DNA from: Pegea sp. RAD2-039
Taxonomy: Eukaryota > Chordata > Thaliacea > Salpida > Salpidae
Direction of reading: 5' to 3'
Assembly: GCA_034620365.1 (NCBI GenBank)
Contig: JAQGEQ010000363.1
Span: 2,294,001-2,358,000, forward strand
Length of the DNA stretch: 64,000 bases
Shown in pieces: positions 11,045 through 22,581 of this stretch. The first letter of the stretch is position 1; each line of letters starts with the position of its first letter. The translations under genes and the position numbers were made by a program. The notes under the pieces were generated by a model that searched no databases, was not told the origin of the DNA, and saw only the letters and a program-made list of their open reading frames with translations.

Positions 11045-14000
11045 TTAAGAGGTTTCTTCTTCCATTTCTACATCATTAACATCAATTTTAAGATCTTGAA
11101 TCATTTCAGATAAAGACACAGTAGGAAACTCATCATTTCCACCATCATCATTATTAGAGCTTGTAGCATCAGCACCATCTAAAATAGTAAAAAATCAAAT
11201 TAACAACAAAAATAAACAAAAATAAAACCAACTAACCGATATATATGTCGATATTCTTTCTCATTTCCTGATCTTCTTCTAAATCTTCCAAAAACTGATT
11301 GTAATTATCATCATCTGTTGATACAGATGCAGTTCTGTTGGCCATTCTCTTCAAACGCCATTTTCGTCGCCGGCGTCGTTTTTGACGATCATAAACTTTC
11401 TTCACCAAAATCTGAATAAAATTTCCAGTTTTAAAAATCATTTCAAAAATCTTTGAATTTGAAACTAACGACATCAGGAAGATCATATTCACTGATCTTT
11501 GACATCTCAGAGTCATTGACATTTGCATTCTTTACATCCAGTCCCAACACCGAGTCCCCAATCTTGAGCAAGTGTCCTAGATGTGTCCTGACGTGGATAA
11601 AGTCCTCATGAAGACCTATCTCAGAGGTTTTGATGACCCAGCAATCAGCCAGAGCGTGCTGCGAAGAGATAGAGATTATTAGGATGACTTAAATCATAAG
11701 ATTAAAAGAAGATTTTGACGTCTTATCTTTGATAAGATGCCCAAAATGCAGAACCACTAAAAGCATATTTTGTGGTCGAGGAGTTTTTGCAGATTAAGGT
11801 GCAAAATTGAAGCAAAATAGTTTATGTTTTTAACTCTCTACGCGCGATTCAAATCAGCTGATATTTCAATTCAAGGAATTTTAGGGATTTCTCACATATT
11901 TCGAAAATCTTTTAATGAAAATGAGAAAAGAAAAAACTTCTTATCTCAAAACAAAAATCAAAAATCAGAATTCTTAGCAGAAAACTCAAACCGAAAACAT
12001 TAATTGATTCACAAAATTCATCGAACAAAAACTCTAACTGGATCAACAGACAACACGTGACCATCAAACTAGGTGCCCTAAATGAGTCCTCAACTACCAA
12101 GGCGAGGCTCTGATTAATTAGAAGAAAATTAGAATGAGATGGAAATTGAGTTTAAAATCTTTGAAATATCTCTTAAAAAGTCTTTACACAATTATTTCAT
12201 GAAAAGATCAAATTAAAGATGAACAATTTGATGCTAAGATGTGATTGGTTACTTTTTTTGAAATATTTCCTTCTCCTGATTTGATTGGTCGATTGTTGTT
12301 CATTTCAACTTCCATCACAGTGAAATGTGATAAACTAGAACTATCACATGCTGCATAAAACGGATTTCGCCAGTAAACGTTACCAGGAATCTTAGCAGCT
12401 AGAAGAAGATGAGGATTAGGATGAGAAAGATGAATAAGAGGACATACTTTGCAAAGTCTTCACATCAATCAGGTGGATGCAGTTAGTGACACGCAAGCAG
12501 ACTACAAACTGCCCCAAGTTGCCAAATTGCTGGGCCATTTTACGCGGAAGACAGATTATATCATTCTATAAAAATTTGATTAAAAGTTTGAATGAATTAA
12601 GAAAGAAATCAAACTTTGCAAATTCCAGGAAGTTCCACTGAATAAGAGATCTTGTAATTATAACTACTGTTATGTACATCATGAGAGATCAGTTTTTGGG
12701 ACTTTTCATATCTAAAAAAGATAACTGAATGAAGATCAGATGTAAGATCTGATTCAAGACTCACCTGCAAGGTAAAATACGAGTCAAAAACTCCGTCATC
12801 TTCCTTGCATCTTGATCAAGCGCATAGAAAAAGTCCAAGCCATCTGTGGAAGATAAAGATGAGGACTTGTTGATGTGATCAAGTGATCTTACTTGGTTGG
12901 GTGCTTATTTTTGAGGTACTTTTGTGCATCTCATACTTCAAAATGACTTGTTCTAGATAATAGAAGGTCCCTTTTTTAGTGGACTTCTGTCTGACCTGTA
13001 CTTGAGGGTCAGTGGTTGGTGAGAAGTTTTAATACAAATACCTGGACAGCGGATTTCCAGAAATCTTTCGCTTCGACTCGATGACAATCCAGACACATTT
13101 GATTATGGATGACGTACTCCACCACAAAACATTGTTCAAGACACGTTCCTCCTTGAATCTGAAGAAGATTTAAGATTAATCTTCAAGATGAGGATCACGT
13201 TTCAGGATCACTAAAAAGTCATTTGAATCAAGAAGGGCAAAAAGAGAGTTCTGATATAAGGATCACATATAGGAAGATACCTCTGTGGGGTGTAGCGGTT
13301 ACCACACCCGCCCACCGGGGAAGGTTTCGGCCCAGGTGGACACATAATTGTGACAACAAAAAGTCCATAAAAAACCCGGGTAGAAGGGACCCTGTGAGTC
13401 TGGTTAATGACAAAACTTCTAGGAGACGCAAAACTCCGAATTTAAAGCCGGAGTTGGAGCCTCATAAGCAGTTAGTTACTACTCAGTGTGCTTCTAGCAG
13501 CTTCTGCGATGCCAGCAGGGTGCAGCTGCATCAGTCCGTCTGTTCCGCTGCATAATATGACTGGCGTGGAATCCTGCTGCATGGACAACAACTAGATGCC
13601 CATAACTTTTGCCCTGGCTTACAGACATGGTCGTTCTCGGCCAGGGCAGGTAAAAAAACGGAAAAGGTTAAATGATGTTCCTTAGAAGCTTGTGGTTAGA
13701 GGTCAGTTGGAATAATTGAGGAATTAAAAAAGCAAACATTTTAAACATGGAAGATTTGAAACAGAAAAAAGACAAACTCTTTTTTGGACGGTGATCTTCA
13801 CTTTAACTCTTTTGGAGTGAGGTTCTGTCCAGATAAATGAAGCACCAACCACTCTCACTTTTGATAGAGCTGATTTCAATTTGCTCAAACAAATTTTCAA
13901 CAACTCATGAGACTCAAAAGTGGCGGAAATCCAAGAATTAGGAGGAGAAAGATACCTGTGAAGAAAGTTCCTTGTTGTAGATCAAGAATTAACTCTTTTT

Positions 14001-14343
14001 AACTTCATGTTTTAATTTTGTACTCAATTTAAAGACTTTTGAAAAAACAAATTCGATTTTAGTTTTTAATAAATTAATTTTGCAGATGCATTTTATGGAA
14101 TAAATCACCTTTCACAGTTTCTACAACTGAATAATGTTGAGTTCTTAGGGATACCCTCTGTGATATCAACTGTCATACGAAGACAATCACTACACATATT
14201 GCTGGGGTTGGCAATTATTGGGGTTCCACATTGGCAACATTTTCTTGATAAAAGAAATTTAATTATTTATAAAGTTTTAATTGATCAGAATTAACTTACA
14301 TATAGTTTTGTGTTTGATTTTGTACAAAGAAAGGTTTTTCCAT
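11045..14343 (-). CDS. NMD3: 60S ribosomal export protein NMD3
   Basis: NMD3 is the adaptor that links late pre-60S subunits to CRM1 for nuclear export. Exons on the minus strand include 14343-14300, 14242-14109, 13955-13778, 13158-13042, 12995-12893 and 12843-12775, then five or six more down to the stop at 11045. The N-terminal zinc region is intact: CCQCGTPI, MCSDCLR, CRNCER and MCLDCHRVEAKDFWK. The middle shows FIWTEPHSKRVKVKI, TFYYLEQVILKYEMH, HVRTHLGHLLKIGDSVLG. The basic nuclear-localisation stretch YDRQKRRRRRKWRLKRMA is followed by NQFLEDLEEDQEMRKNI and an acidic C-terminus with LSEMIQDLKI, a likely leucine-rich export signal. AATAAA (reverse strand, 11021-11026) follows the stop at once. 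An acceptor (TTTTTTTTAG) sits 36 nt upstream of the ATG. The intron between exons 3 and 4 carries a SINE. Confidence 0.95.
13281..13650 (+). mobile_element. tRNA-Val-derived SINE-like element, copy 2
   Basis: A GC-rich island inside an NMD3 intron, antisense to that gene. It is homologous to the element at 3864-4198 in inverted orientation. The head GGTGTAGCGGTTACCACACCC resembles the A-box region of tRNA-Val. The 3' end forms a perfect 8-bp stem, GCCCTGGC (13611-13618) with GCCAGGGC (13640-13647). The open frame crossing this area on the plus strand is incidental and shows no protein signature. Confidence 0.68.
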
Positions 14344-14381
14344 GTTGAAATTTGATTATCAACAACACAATAAGAAAAACT

Positions 14382-17300
14382 AAAAAAAAAGATTTGTTGA
14401 AATAATTTAAATGTATATTTACTATAAAGTAACTTAATTAATAATCAAATAAATAATATTGTAATTAGTAATTCATTGTAACTTCATTAAAATACAGGTA
14501 AATTAATTTATTTAAAAAGTTAATTTTATTTATAAAAACTATATTTCTAAATAAAAATTTATATATGATGTCTATAATAAGCTTTAATGACAAATAAAAG
14601 GAACTTAAATAAATAAAAATATATATAATAAATTATAATAATAATAAGTTACAAAAACCGATATTAAAAATTTTCTATTGAAATAATAACAATTAATAAA
14701 AACTCCTTTTTTAAATAGATAAACAAAATTTTTTTTATATCCATTTATATAAGTTTTCTAGATTAAAAGTTTAAAATAATAATGTATGATTTCACGAATA
14801 GAAAACTATATTTAAATAAAATAAAGAATAAATATAATGATTAATTTAATATAATTTGACCCTAATAAATAATCAAGAAAATGAAAATAAAATTGACAAA
14901 CCAAAAACCTGATAAATAAGATAAAAAACAAACTTATCAAAGGACAACTTAAATTAAAGGTTTATTAATGGCCCAAAAAACAAACCATACAAATGAAAAA
15001 ATTAAATTAAAAAATTAGATAATCAAAAGAAAAAGTTTAATTTATTTTTCTGAAAAGCACTTAGTCCTTATAAGTCGACTATGTACCACGTTTGGAGCTT
15101 TTTGAGAAAATGGCCTGATCACATTACTGGTTAGAGTCTACCTAGCTAGAGTAAAAGTGTAACTTAGATAATCTATATTTAATTTTGAGAAATTCTGATA
15201 TAAACTATATAAAAACCTTTAGCACATTAATTTAATGTATATTTATTATACTCTATTAATTATAAAAGCATTTGAACATAATGCTTTGATGAATAGCCCT
15301 CTATAAAAAGATATCATTTTTTTAGGTATATGTTGCCATCTTTCTTAAACAAACAATTCATTCTTATATAAAATTTTCTTTTTGATATCTTTTATAAATG
15401 TCACTCAACCGTCACTATTTAACTTACAGCTTATCTGATTTGTTCAAAGTTTTTTATTGAATAAGCAATTTTATGTTGACTAGGAGAGGCTAAACATCAT
15501 ATAAAAATTGCTAAAAACGTTGAAAAAATGTCTAGAAATTTAGAAAAAGATCAATTATTATACTACTAGTTTGTAGCGAAAGTAGTTCAAAACATTGAGT
15601 TACTTTTTTTTATTTTTTAGTATGATTGCATTTGATTTATAAGATGATTGTATTTTAGTATGATTGCGTTGTCTTGTTATTTAAGTTTTTAGATTGGTTG
15701 ATATACCCTTCTTTGTATCAAGAATATTTTTTCTAAATTTAAAAACGTATACATCTTAAAGAATTTATTTGCCTAAAATATTTCAACTTTCCCTGCCTTA
15801 GAATAAAGTTGACAAAATTTTAAATTTAAAACTTTTAATCGTTCTTAAATTACGCAAAACTTTCCTAAATTAAGTGTAAATTTAGCAAAAAATTTAAATT
15901 ATGATCTATTGATGTTCACTAATAGACAAATTTGTTAAAAATATAAACTAGTAAATTTCATTTCGAAAAAAAAGTAAACTTTAAAGTTTAAACTTTAACA
16001 TAACAAATATTTTCAGTTTTTTTATAAAAAGAAAACATCTTCTGAATATTTGTTTGATGTTTTATTTTATGAATCATTGGTCTTTGTAAATTAAATTCTG
16101 AATTTTTGTGATTTTTGAAATATTTCTAACAAAAACCAGAAATTTACTTATTGAAATCATTTAACTTATTTAAATTATTTTGAGTAATTATTTTAGTTCA
16201 ATTAATTTGTGATAATTTATTTGTAGATAATTAATGTTCTCATTAAATGATACAATTGAAACGTATTCATTTAAATGTTTATTCTCTAAAGTATAAATTT
16301 TCTAGCCATTTAAATTTGTACTTTTTCAATTATTTATGAATTTTATAATCTTTATTTTTATTATTTTAATATACACAACATCTTTCAAATAAATGACATA
16401 GTGCAGAGTTTTACAACTTTTTCAAAAGTACTTCATTCTCAAAAAACCTTAAAGTTTTAAGTTCTTATATCTCACAATTCTTAAGCTAATTACTAAAGTT
16501 GAATTGTTATTCAATTTATATTACAAATACTCACTTTAGAAATGTTTTTTTCATCTGATCTTTTTAAACTATAGTAACTTTATAAGTCATGTGTTCACAT
16601 TTTTTTTGGGTTTTTTACAGGCTTTTTTGAAGGTTTAAATTTTCAGCCGATATTTTATTAAAACAAAGTGGAACTTCCTACACATAAGATTATTGTATTA
16701 AATATGAGAGATTTTATTTTTAAATTGTTTTAGGAAGAACAAAGTCAGATCATTAGAAATCAAAAGCTTGAAGTTTAAAGACTTGACTCTTTTTCGAGAA
16801 TAATTTTCAAAGATATTTGTTTAGTTGCGCAGAAAATCGAAATAAGTTGAAGTGTGTATGCTTTAAGAGTCTTCTATTAGTTTGGAAACATGTATCATCA
16901 TGTTTAGTATCATCCAAATTTGATAATAAAATGTTATTTTGATGATTTTGTATGTTACTAATAGCAGAATTTTTAGTAACAGAAGTTTCTCTTGTTGCTT
17001 TCAATAAAATATCATTAAACTTACTTTTGACTCGCTTTGATCTACTAAATTTTCAAGACTTCGAGATCTTTTTTGATATCGTGATCTTTGTTCTTAATGT
17101 TTAATTACGAAATCAAGCGAAAAAGTTATAGAGTCTATAAAACTTATTCTATAAAGTTGTTAAAAAACTAAAATTTTTAAATTTTCTTTAAATTTCAATT
17201 TTTGTTTATGAAATCTAAACAGTTTATGCGATACATAATATAAATTCTCATAATTTGAATACTAAAATTTTTATTATTATCATTATTATCTTACATATAA

Positions 17301-18210
17301 GATCTTAAACTATTTTCTTTATTTGATAAAGTCCTAGAGATCAAGATTAACTCAATCTTTAGAATATTATAATAAATAAAAATAAAATAATTAATATTTG
17401 ATATTTTCAAGCAAACAGACTTTGATATTTTTCCATCTTAATTCTCTTTACGAACAAACTTTAAAGCTCTATGTATTTGGGTTCGCTTACAACACGAATA
17501 CGTCATCAGATTACGTCACAGCACCTTGATTTCTGATTTCAAAATTTATGTTTGATTGAAAAAGTTGTATACAACAAAATGAAAGTTTTTTACAGTAAAA
17601 GCCTCATAAAGGAAATTTGCTTGAAATTTATTTTTAGTAATTTTTGATAATGTAAATATTATATTTAAAATAATAAAAAGTTTAAAGTATATTGTATAAG
17701 AAAAACTGATAATACTTTTAGTAGTACTTTTTAAAAATACTTGAGCTAATTTTAGTTCTTCTTCTTGTATTTACTTGTCGTAAGGTAAATTTTTACATCA
17801 ATATATTTAAATGTTTTCAACGAGTTTTTATCTGTCTTTTGAAAGAATTTTTAGCTTTCATATAAGAATGTAAACATTGTTAGTTAAGTAATTATTTATG
17901 TAATTTATTCTTGCGACATTTTGCTCTATATAAAGTTTTTTTTATTGTTGTTATTAAACTTCTTTACAAAAGATTAATCTCTCTCTTTTGATCAGCCTGT
18001 AGTCAAATTTTTATGTTTCTTCTGTATTGTTATTCAGTAATTAAACTTTTTTTTATATTAAACTGTTGTCAGTAGAGTTCTCAGAAAGTTTGTTTACTTT
18101 TTGAGGTTTATATTTATCTTTAGTTAAGCTAAATAATCATTTTCGTTTATATTTATTATCGGTATTCTAAACATGTATTAAATCAAGTTTTAATAGCTCT
18201 AACAGTTTGC
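14382..18210. other. AT-rich intergenic region
   Basis: No exon, RNA gene or long tandem repeat recognised. Two short stretches of more balanced composition (about 15055-15150 and 17465-17530) may be relics of insertions or regulatory sequence. The 65-codon reverse ORF at 16807-17004 has no recognisable motif. Confidence 0.5.
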
Positions 18211-18229
18211 AGATTTGTAAGATAGAATT

Positions 18230-19864
18230 ATGAATGAAATAAGATCAATAGATAACGGAATTGTGAAAGTCTTTCAAAGTAATCTCAGAGAAGCTTTTAT
18301 TCAAATAATTGCAACAAGAGAGACCTTTCCATATATTGCAATTGTAAGTTACTAGCAGTATGTTTACAGACAATAACATCTTTAAATCAATTTATTTACT
18401 TAAAAGTTAGTTTTAACTCGAATTTTTTTCTAATTTAAATAAGATTTTTAATTTTTAACTAGGACACAGAATACACTGGTGTTATAAACAAACCTTTTCG
18501 AGTTCCATCTCCGGAAGTAAAGTATAGTTATATCAAGAGCAATGTCGACTCCACCAAAATCATTCAGCTCGGATTGACATTGATGAATGAGAAAGGGGAA
18601 CTAGCTTCTCCTATATCGACCTGGGAGTTCAATTTCAGAGTAGATATTTGGTGAGATTAAATACGCTGTAAATTCTTGTCTCATTAGTCATCTTTAGGAC
18701 GGATACTTTTAGTTGGGACGCTAGAGAGTTTCTTTTACAGCAAGGAGTAATTGATTTTGAAGCTCTTAAAACGGATGGTGTTTTAGCGAGTCATTTCAAG
18801 CGCCAAATGCTGAAATCAGGTTGCCTTAGAAACCCTCAGCATTCTTTTATCTTCTTTCAAGGGTTAGTTTATTGTATTTTATACTTGCACCTTGTTTGTA
18901 GTCCTTTTATTTCAAGTTTCATGTAGGCTTTTAGGTAACTCCACAAAACTGTTATTTCAACTTAGAGTAGACTCTAGATTTAAAAGATTTCCAAAAATAT
19001 CCATTCTAGGTACTTTTATTGTTTGGATGTTTATTGAAAGAAACTTTTAATGATTTGATTCCGTTTAGCAGCGAGATAAATAACTAATTAATTAGATAAA
19101 TAATTAAGAATCTTCTATAATAATTAAGCTCTAAATCCCGTTAACCTGTAGAAACTTCTCGTTCAACAGCGAGCGACTCTTATATTTGGAGAGTGCTGTG
19201 AAGTTGTCTGCTTCCATATTTTTACTCGCCTGCTTCTTTTGGCAAAACGCCTTTTTATCCGTTTTAAAAACATATATAACAAAAGAAAATATTGTAATAA
19301 GCCAAAAAAGTATTTTGATTTCAAAGCAATTTCTAGCAACCTACCAAGGCTTAAATTTTTTCAAAACAGCCTATTTTTTTTTATTTGAAATCTTTTTTGT
19401 AGAGAATATGATATCTTTTATTTGCTGAAGCTAATGAAGCAATCAAAACTTCCCTTGAAACGCATCGACGCTTGTCGATTAATCAAGAAGTACTTCGGAC
19501 AAAATGTCTTCGATTTGAAGTTCCTGATTCTTCATAATAGACAAGTAAGATGAGATAGATTCACATCAACTTCTAAAGTTGAATTTTTTAGAGAAAAAGT
19601 TGGGGCTTAAGCAAACTTGCCGATGATCTGAAAGTAGATCGAGTCGGAGCAGCTCATTCTGCGGGAAGTGACAGTCGTTTAACCGGGGAAACTTTTTTTG
19701 CCGCCAAAAATGTGAGTAATTTGAGATTCGATATTTAAATTTTACTTTAATGACTTTTATGGCAGCAGAAAGTATTTAGCGATGGACAGTTACAACATTT
19801 CAAGGGAAAGCTCAGTGGATTTGACGTTTTTCGCACAGTTAATGGAGAATATCATTATTACTAA
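18230..19864 (+). CDS. CNOT7/CNOT8-like CAF1 deadenylase, divergent
   Basis: Catalytic subunit type of the CCR4-NOT complex, a DEDDh 3'-5' exonuclease that shortens mRNA poly(A) tails. Exons are 18230-18343, 18473-18650, 18698-18862, 19403-19544, 19592-19711 and 19769-19864, phases consistent. The active-site set is complete. DTEYTG supplies the first Asp and Glu (family form DTEFPG), EYDIFYLLK matches GYDFGYLIK, NVFDLKFL supplies the next Asp, and AAHSAGSDSRLTG supplies the histidine and last Asp. KIIQLGLTLMNEKGE and STWEFNF are near-identical to the family. Elsewhere divergence is high (RKSWGLSKLADDLKV for the usual KGGLQEVA), and the C-terminus is short (ending YHYY). This suggests a fast-evolving paralog rather than the only housekeeping copy. 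A TTTGCAG acceptor lies 17 nt before the ATG; AATAAA is at 20015-20020. Confidence 0.9.
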
Positions 19865-22561
19865 ATCATTTACTTAAAATGCAAACTTACAGTGACCATT
19901 GTGATTATAATTGTATATTTCGGTGAAAATATTCGAGTTTTACGATTCGAATTTTCTATTTGCTGAGTCATCGCTTATACATCGTTCTTTTAGTGCTTTT
20001 TTATCAAACTTCCTAATAAATTTCTTCTTTTTTATTCATTTTTTTGTATATTTTTACCTGCTTGTTGGGATTAGCAATATTTTTTAATTTAGTAATTAGT
20101 TTAGAAGTATTTATCTGTGGATATGTCCTGAAAAATGTCTTTAATTTTTTGGACGCAGGAATTTTCTGATTGTTTTTTTTTTATCAAACGAACCTAATCA
20201 CTAAAAGATTTATTTTTTAACTTGCCATCTTCACTTAATTTTAGTCTCAGAAAATTATTTTGGGAAATTTTATAGATTTTTGATTAAAATCAATTATTTG
20301 TATTTATTTATTTTTTAATCTAAATACGAACTTTATTTTAAGACGAGGAAATTTTCTGAAAATTTTCCGGATTAAATTTTATCCTAAAAAACATCCCTTA
20401 ATGAAGTAGTTTTAAAAAATGGAAACAAAACTACATTTAGTGAAAAGTTTTATTTTACATCTGCTGTATACAATAAATTATTCGAAGCAAAGCTAGTTTC
20501 TAACCCTGTGCGTGATACAAGGTACTTATCTAGCTCGGTTATTAAAAACTCATCTGTCACTTTTTGGTGTACATAGTTAGTATTTTCAAATAAAATACCT
20601 ACATTTAGTGATTTGTTGCTTACTACTTCACACTTTACTTTTGTTGCTATGTGTAGTTTACAAAAAAGCACTTAAATTATAATTTATTTAAAAAAAGTGT
20701 TGTTAATAAACTAATTAAATTTCAATTAACATTTAGATTATTGTATGTTAAGGAAAGTTACTTTGTGAAAGAAAGTTTATTTTAATAAATATAAAACTGA
20801 AGAATTTGATATTAAAGCAAAAATCTAGGCATAAAAAGTTAATAATTACTTTTTACGGATATAAAAAGTCTTGTGATAACTAAAAGCAAGCTTGCTGTAA
20901 TTGTTTTGTTATTAATCTGTTGTGAAATTATTATTTTCTAATTGGTAACACTTTATTTGTAAGTTAAAATATACTTAAAATAAAGAAGTAGTGACCCAAG
21001 TAAAAATTATGAAACCATATACAATGATATATATTTATAAATATATCTATTGTAAGACTAAACTAAAATTATACTGAAATAAATTTGGGTAAAAAAAACA
21101 GTTCCGATAAAGCTGATGTAAAACTATATACAACCTTAATAACTATTTAAGGTTAGCTTAGCATTTCGCCAAATACTTTATTAAAAACAAAATAAAGCTC
21201 GATAAATAAAATAAGTCAATTTGCTTAAATTAGATTTATAAAATCGAGGTTATTGATTTCTTATTCTATCAAATTAAATCTTTTTACATTTTTTAATTCT
21301 ATACTTTATACATTCCATGCTTAAAAAGTAAGCTTGCAAACAAATAAATTCTTGACTATTTTTATAATAGGCAACTAAACAAAACATAAAAACCAGTTTT
21401 AAAGTTGTTTTTAACGTAGATATTTAAAGATATAGATTAAAACGCAACTTGTTAGAACAAATTAAGCTTTCTATAAACGATTAAAGATAACTAAACGACT
21501 AAAAGTAAATTTTTGTAGTTCTTAAATTAGATCGCACTTATTTCAATTTAATCTCTATTGGTATAAATATTTTGCGTTCGAATTCCCTCAGAGATAGTTT
21601 AGTGATAGTTTTAGTATTATACAAACTCTTGATTAATTTTTTAATTAAGAAATAAAGTTTTAATATTAGAGTATTTCAAACTAAAAAATAAAATAGTTAT
21701 TTTGTTAAGATTATCTTCAGGCACCCTCCGTCGCGTTTATTGTAATAAATTAATAGATTCTTATACTTGCTCTATACATAGATTTTGTTGTAGTCATTCT
21801 GGTTATTCTTATACAATTATTGTAGCCAAGAATGACATTTAGAAATGATCAGATCTTACAGCAAACTAATTTTTTTCATTATTATTAGATGGACTGACGT
21901 AATATGCTATATTTAAAATAAATAACTCATCATCTTTAGTATTAGAGTAATAATAAGTTCTAATAGTTACTATTTTAAATTTCTTAATATATATGTTTTA
22001 ATTTTGTAAAAGTTTTAAATACAAAACTTTAACTTTTTTTGTTTAAGCCTAAAAAAAAGTATTTTGTAAAATTTTACTAATTTGGTTTATTTATAAAAAT
22101 CCCCAATTCTATAGACAACGTTGTTTCTTCGTCATATTTTATAGGTAACCTGTGACGGTCTTTTTAATGCATTTTACTTTGGATATATCTAATTTATTGA
22201 TTTATATTATTTGCTTCGCATTATTATTTACTATTTTATTTACTTACATTTAGTATTAAATATTTTTTTAGTTTATTTTAAATTTATTTATAAATCTTTC
22301 TTATAGATTTTCTTAATAACTTACTAATATTTTTTTTGCTATTTTCTTAAAAACTGAATGTAATTGTTTATTAATCATTTCAAATTAATTTATTTTTGAT
22401 ATTAAATTTGTGTAGATATACATAATTAATTTTATTTTTTTGTATAAAAGATTTAAAATGTTTATATAAATTACTAATGTTTCCTTATTATTTTATATCA
22501 TATGCTGAAAACTTATTTGTATTTTTTATAAAAGATTTAATTTTTTAAAACTATTTTCACA
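19865..22561. other. AT-rich intergenic region
   Basis: Contains the presumed 3' UTR of the CNOT7/8-like gene (to about 20040) and one unassigned reverse ORF (20450-20671). The rest is low-complexity A/T without recognised features. Confidence 0.5.
20450..20671 (-). CDS. unassigned 73-codon ORF
   Basis: An ATG-to-stop frame of 73 codons whose composition is mixed rather than A/T-simple (for example DEFLITELDKYLVSRTGLE), unlike surrounding chance frames. No family was recognised, no partner exon with a good splice junction was found, and no promoter is visible. It could be a small gene, one exon of a longer one, or chance. Confidence 0.2.
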   Translation of the reverse strand: MLFCKLHIATKVKCEVVSNKSLNVGILFENTNYVHQKVTDEFLITELDKYLVSRTGLETSFASNNLLYTADVK

Positions 22562-22581
22562 GACTTATAGTTGCTGCAAAG

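Noticed and set aside
12040..12115. Possible extra NMD3 exon (reverse strand SLALVVEDSF)
   Set aside because: The family sequence at this point is fully supplied by the exon HALADCWVIKTSE at about 11657; the segment has no match and would duplicate the region.
13223..13555. 110-codon plus-strand ORF in the NMD3 intron
   Set aside because: It coincides with the SINE-like element, has no domain, and its homologous copy at 3864-4198 is not open. Treated as non-coding repeat.
18863..19402. Plus-strand frames inside the third CNOT7/8 intron that could extend exon 3
   Set aside because: The conserved GYDFGYLIK-equivalent is found in the exon at 19403 in the correct phase, so the intervening frames are intronic.
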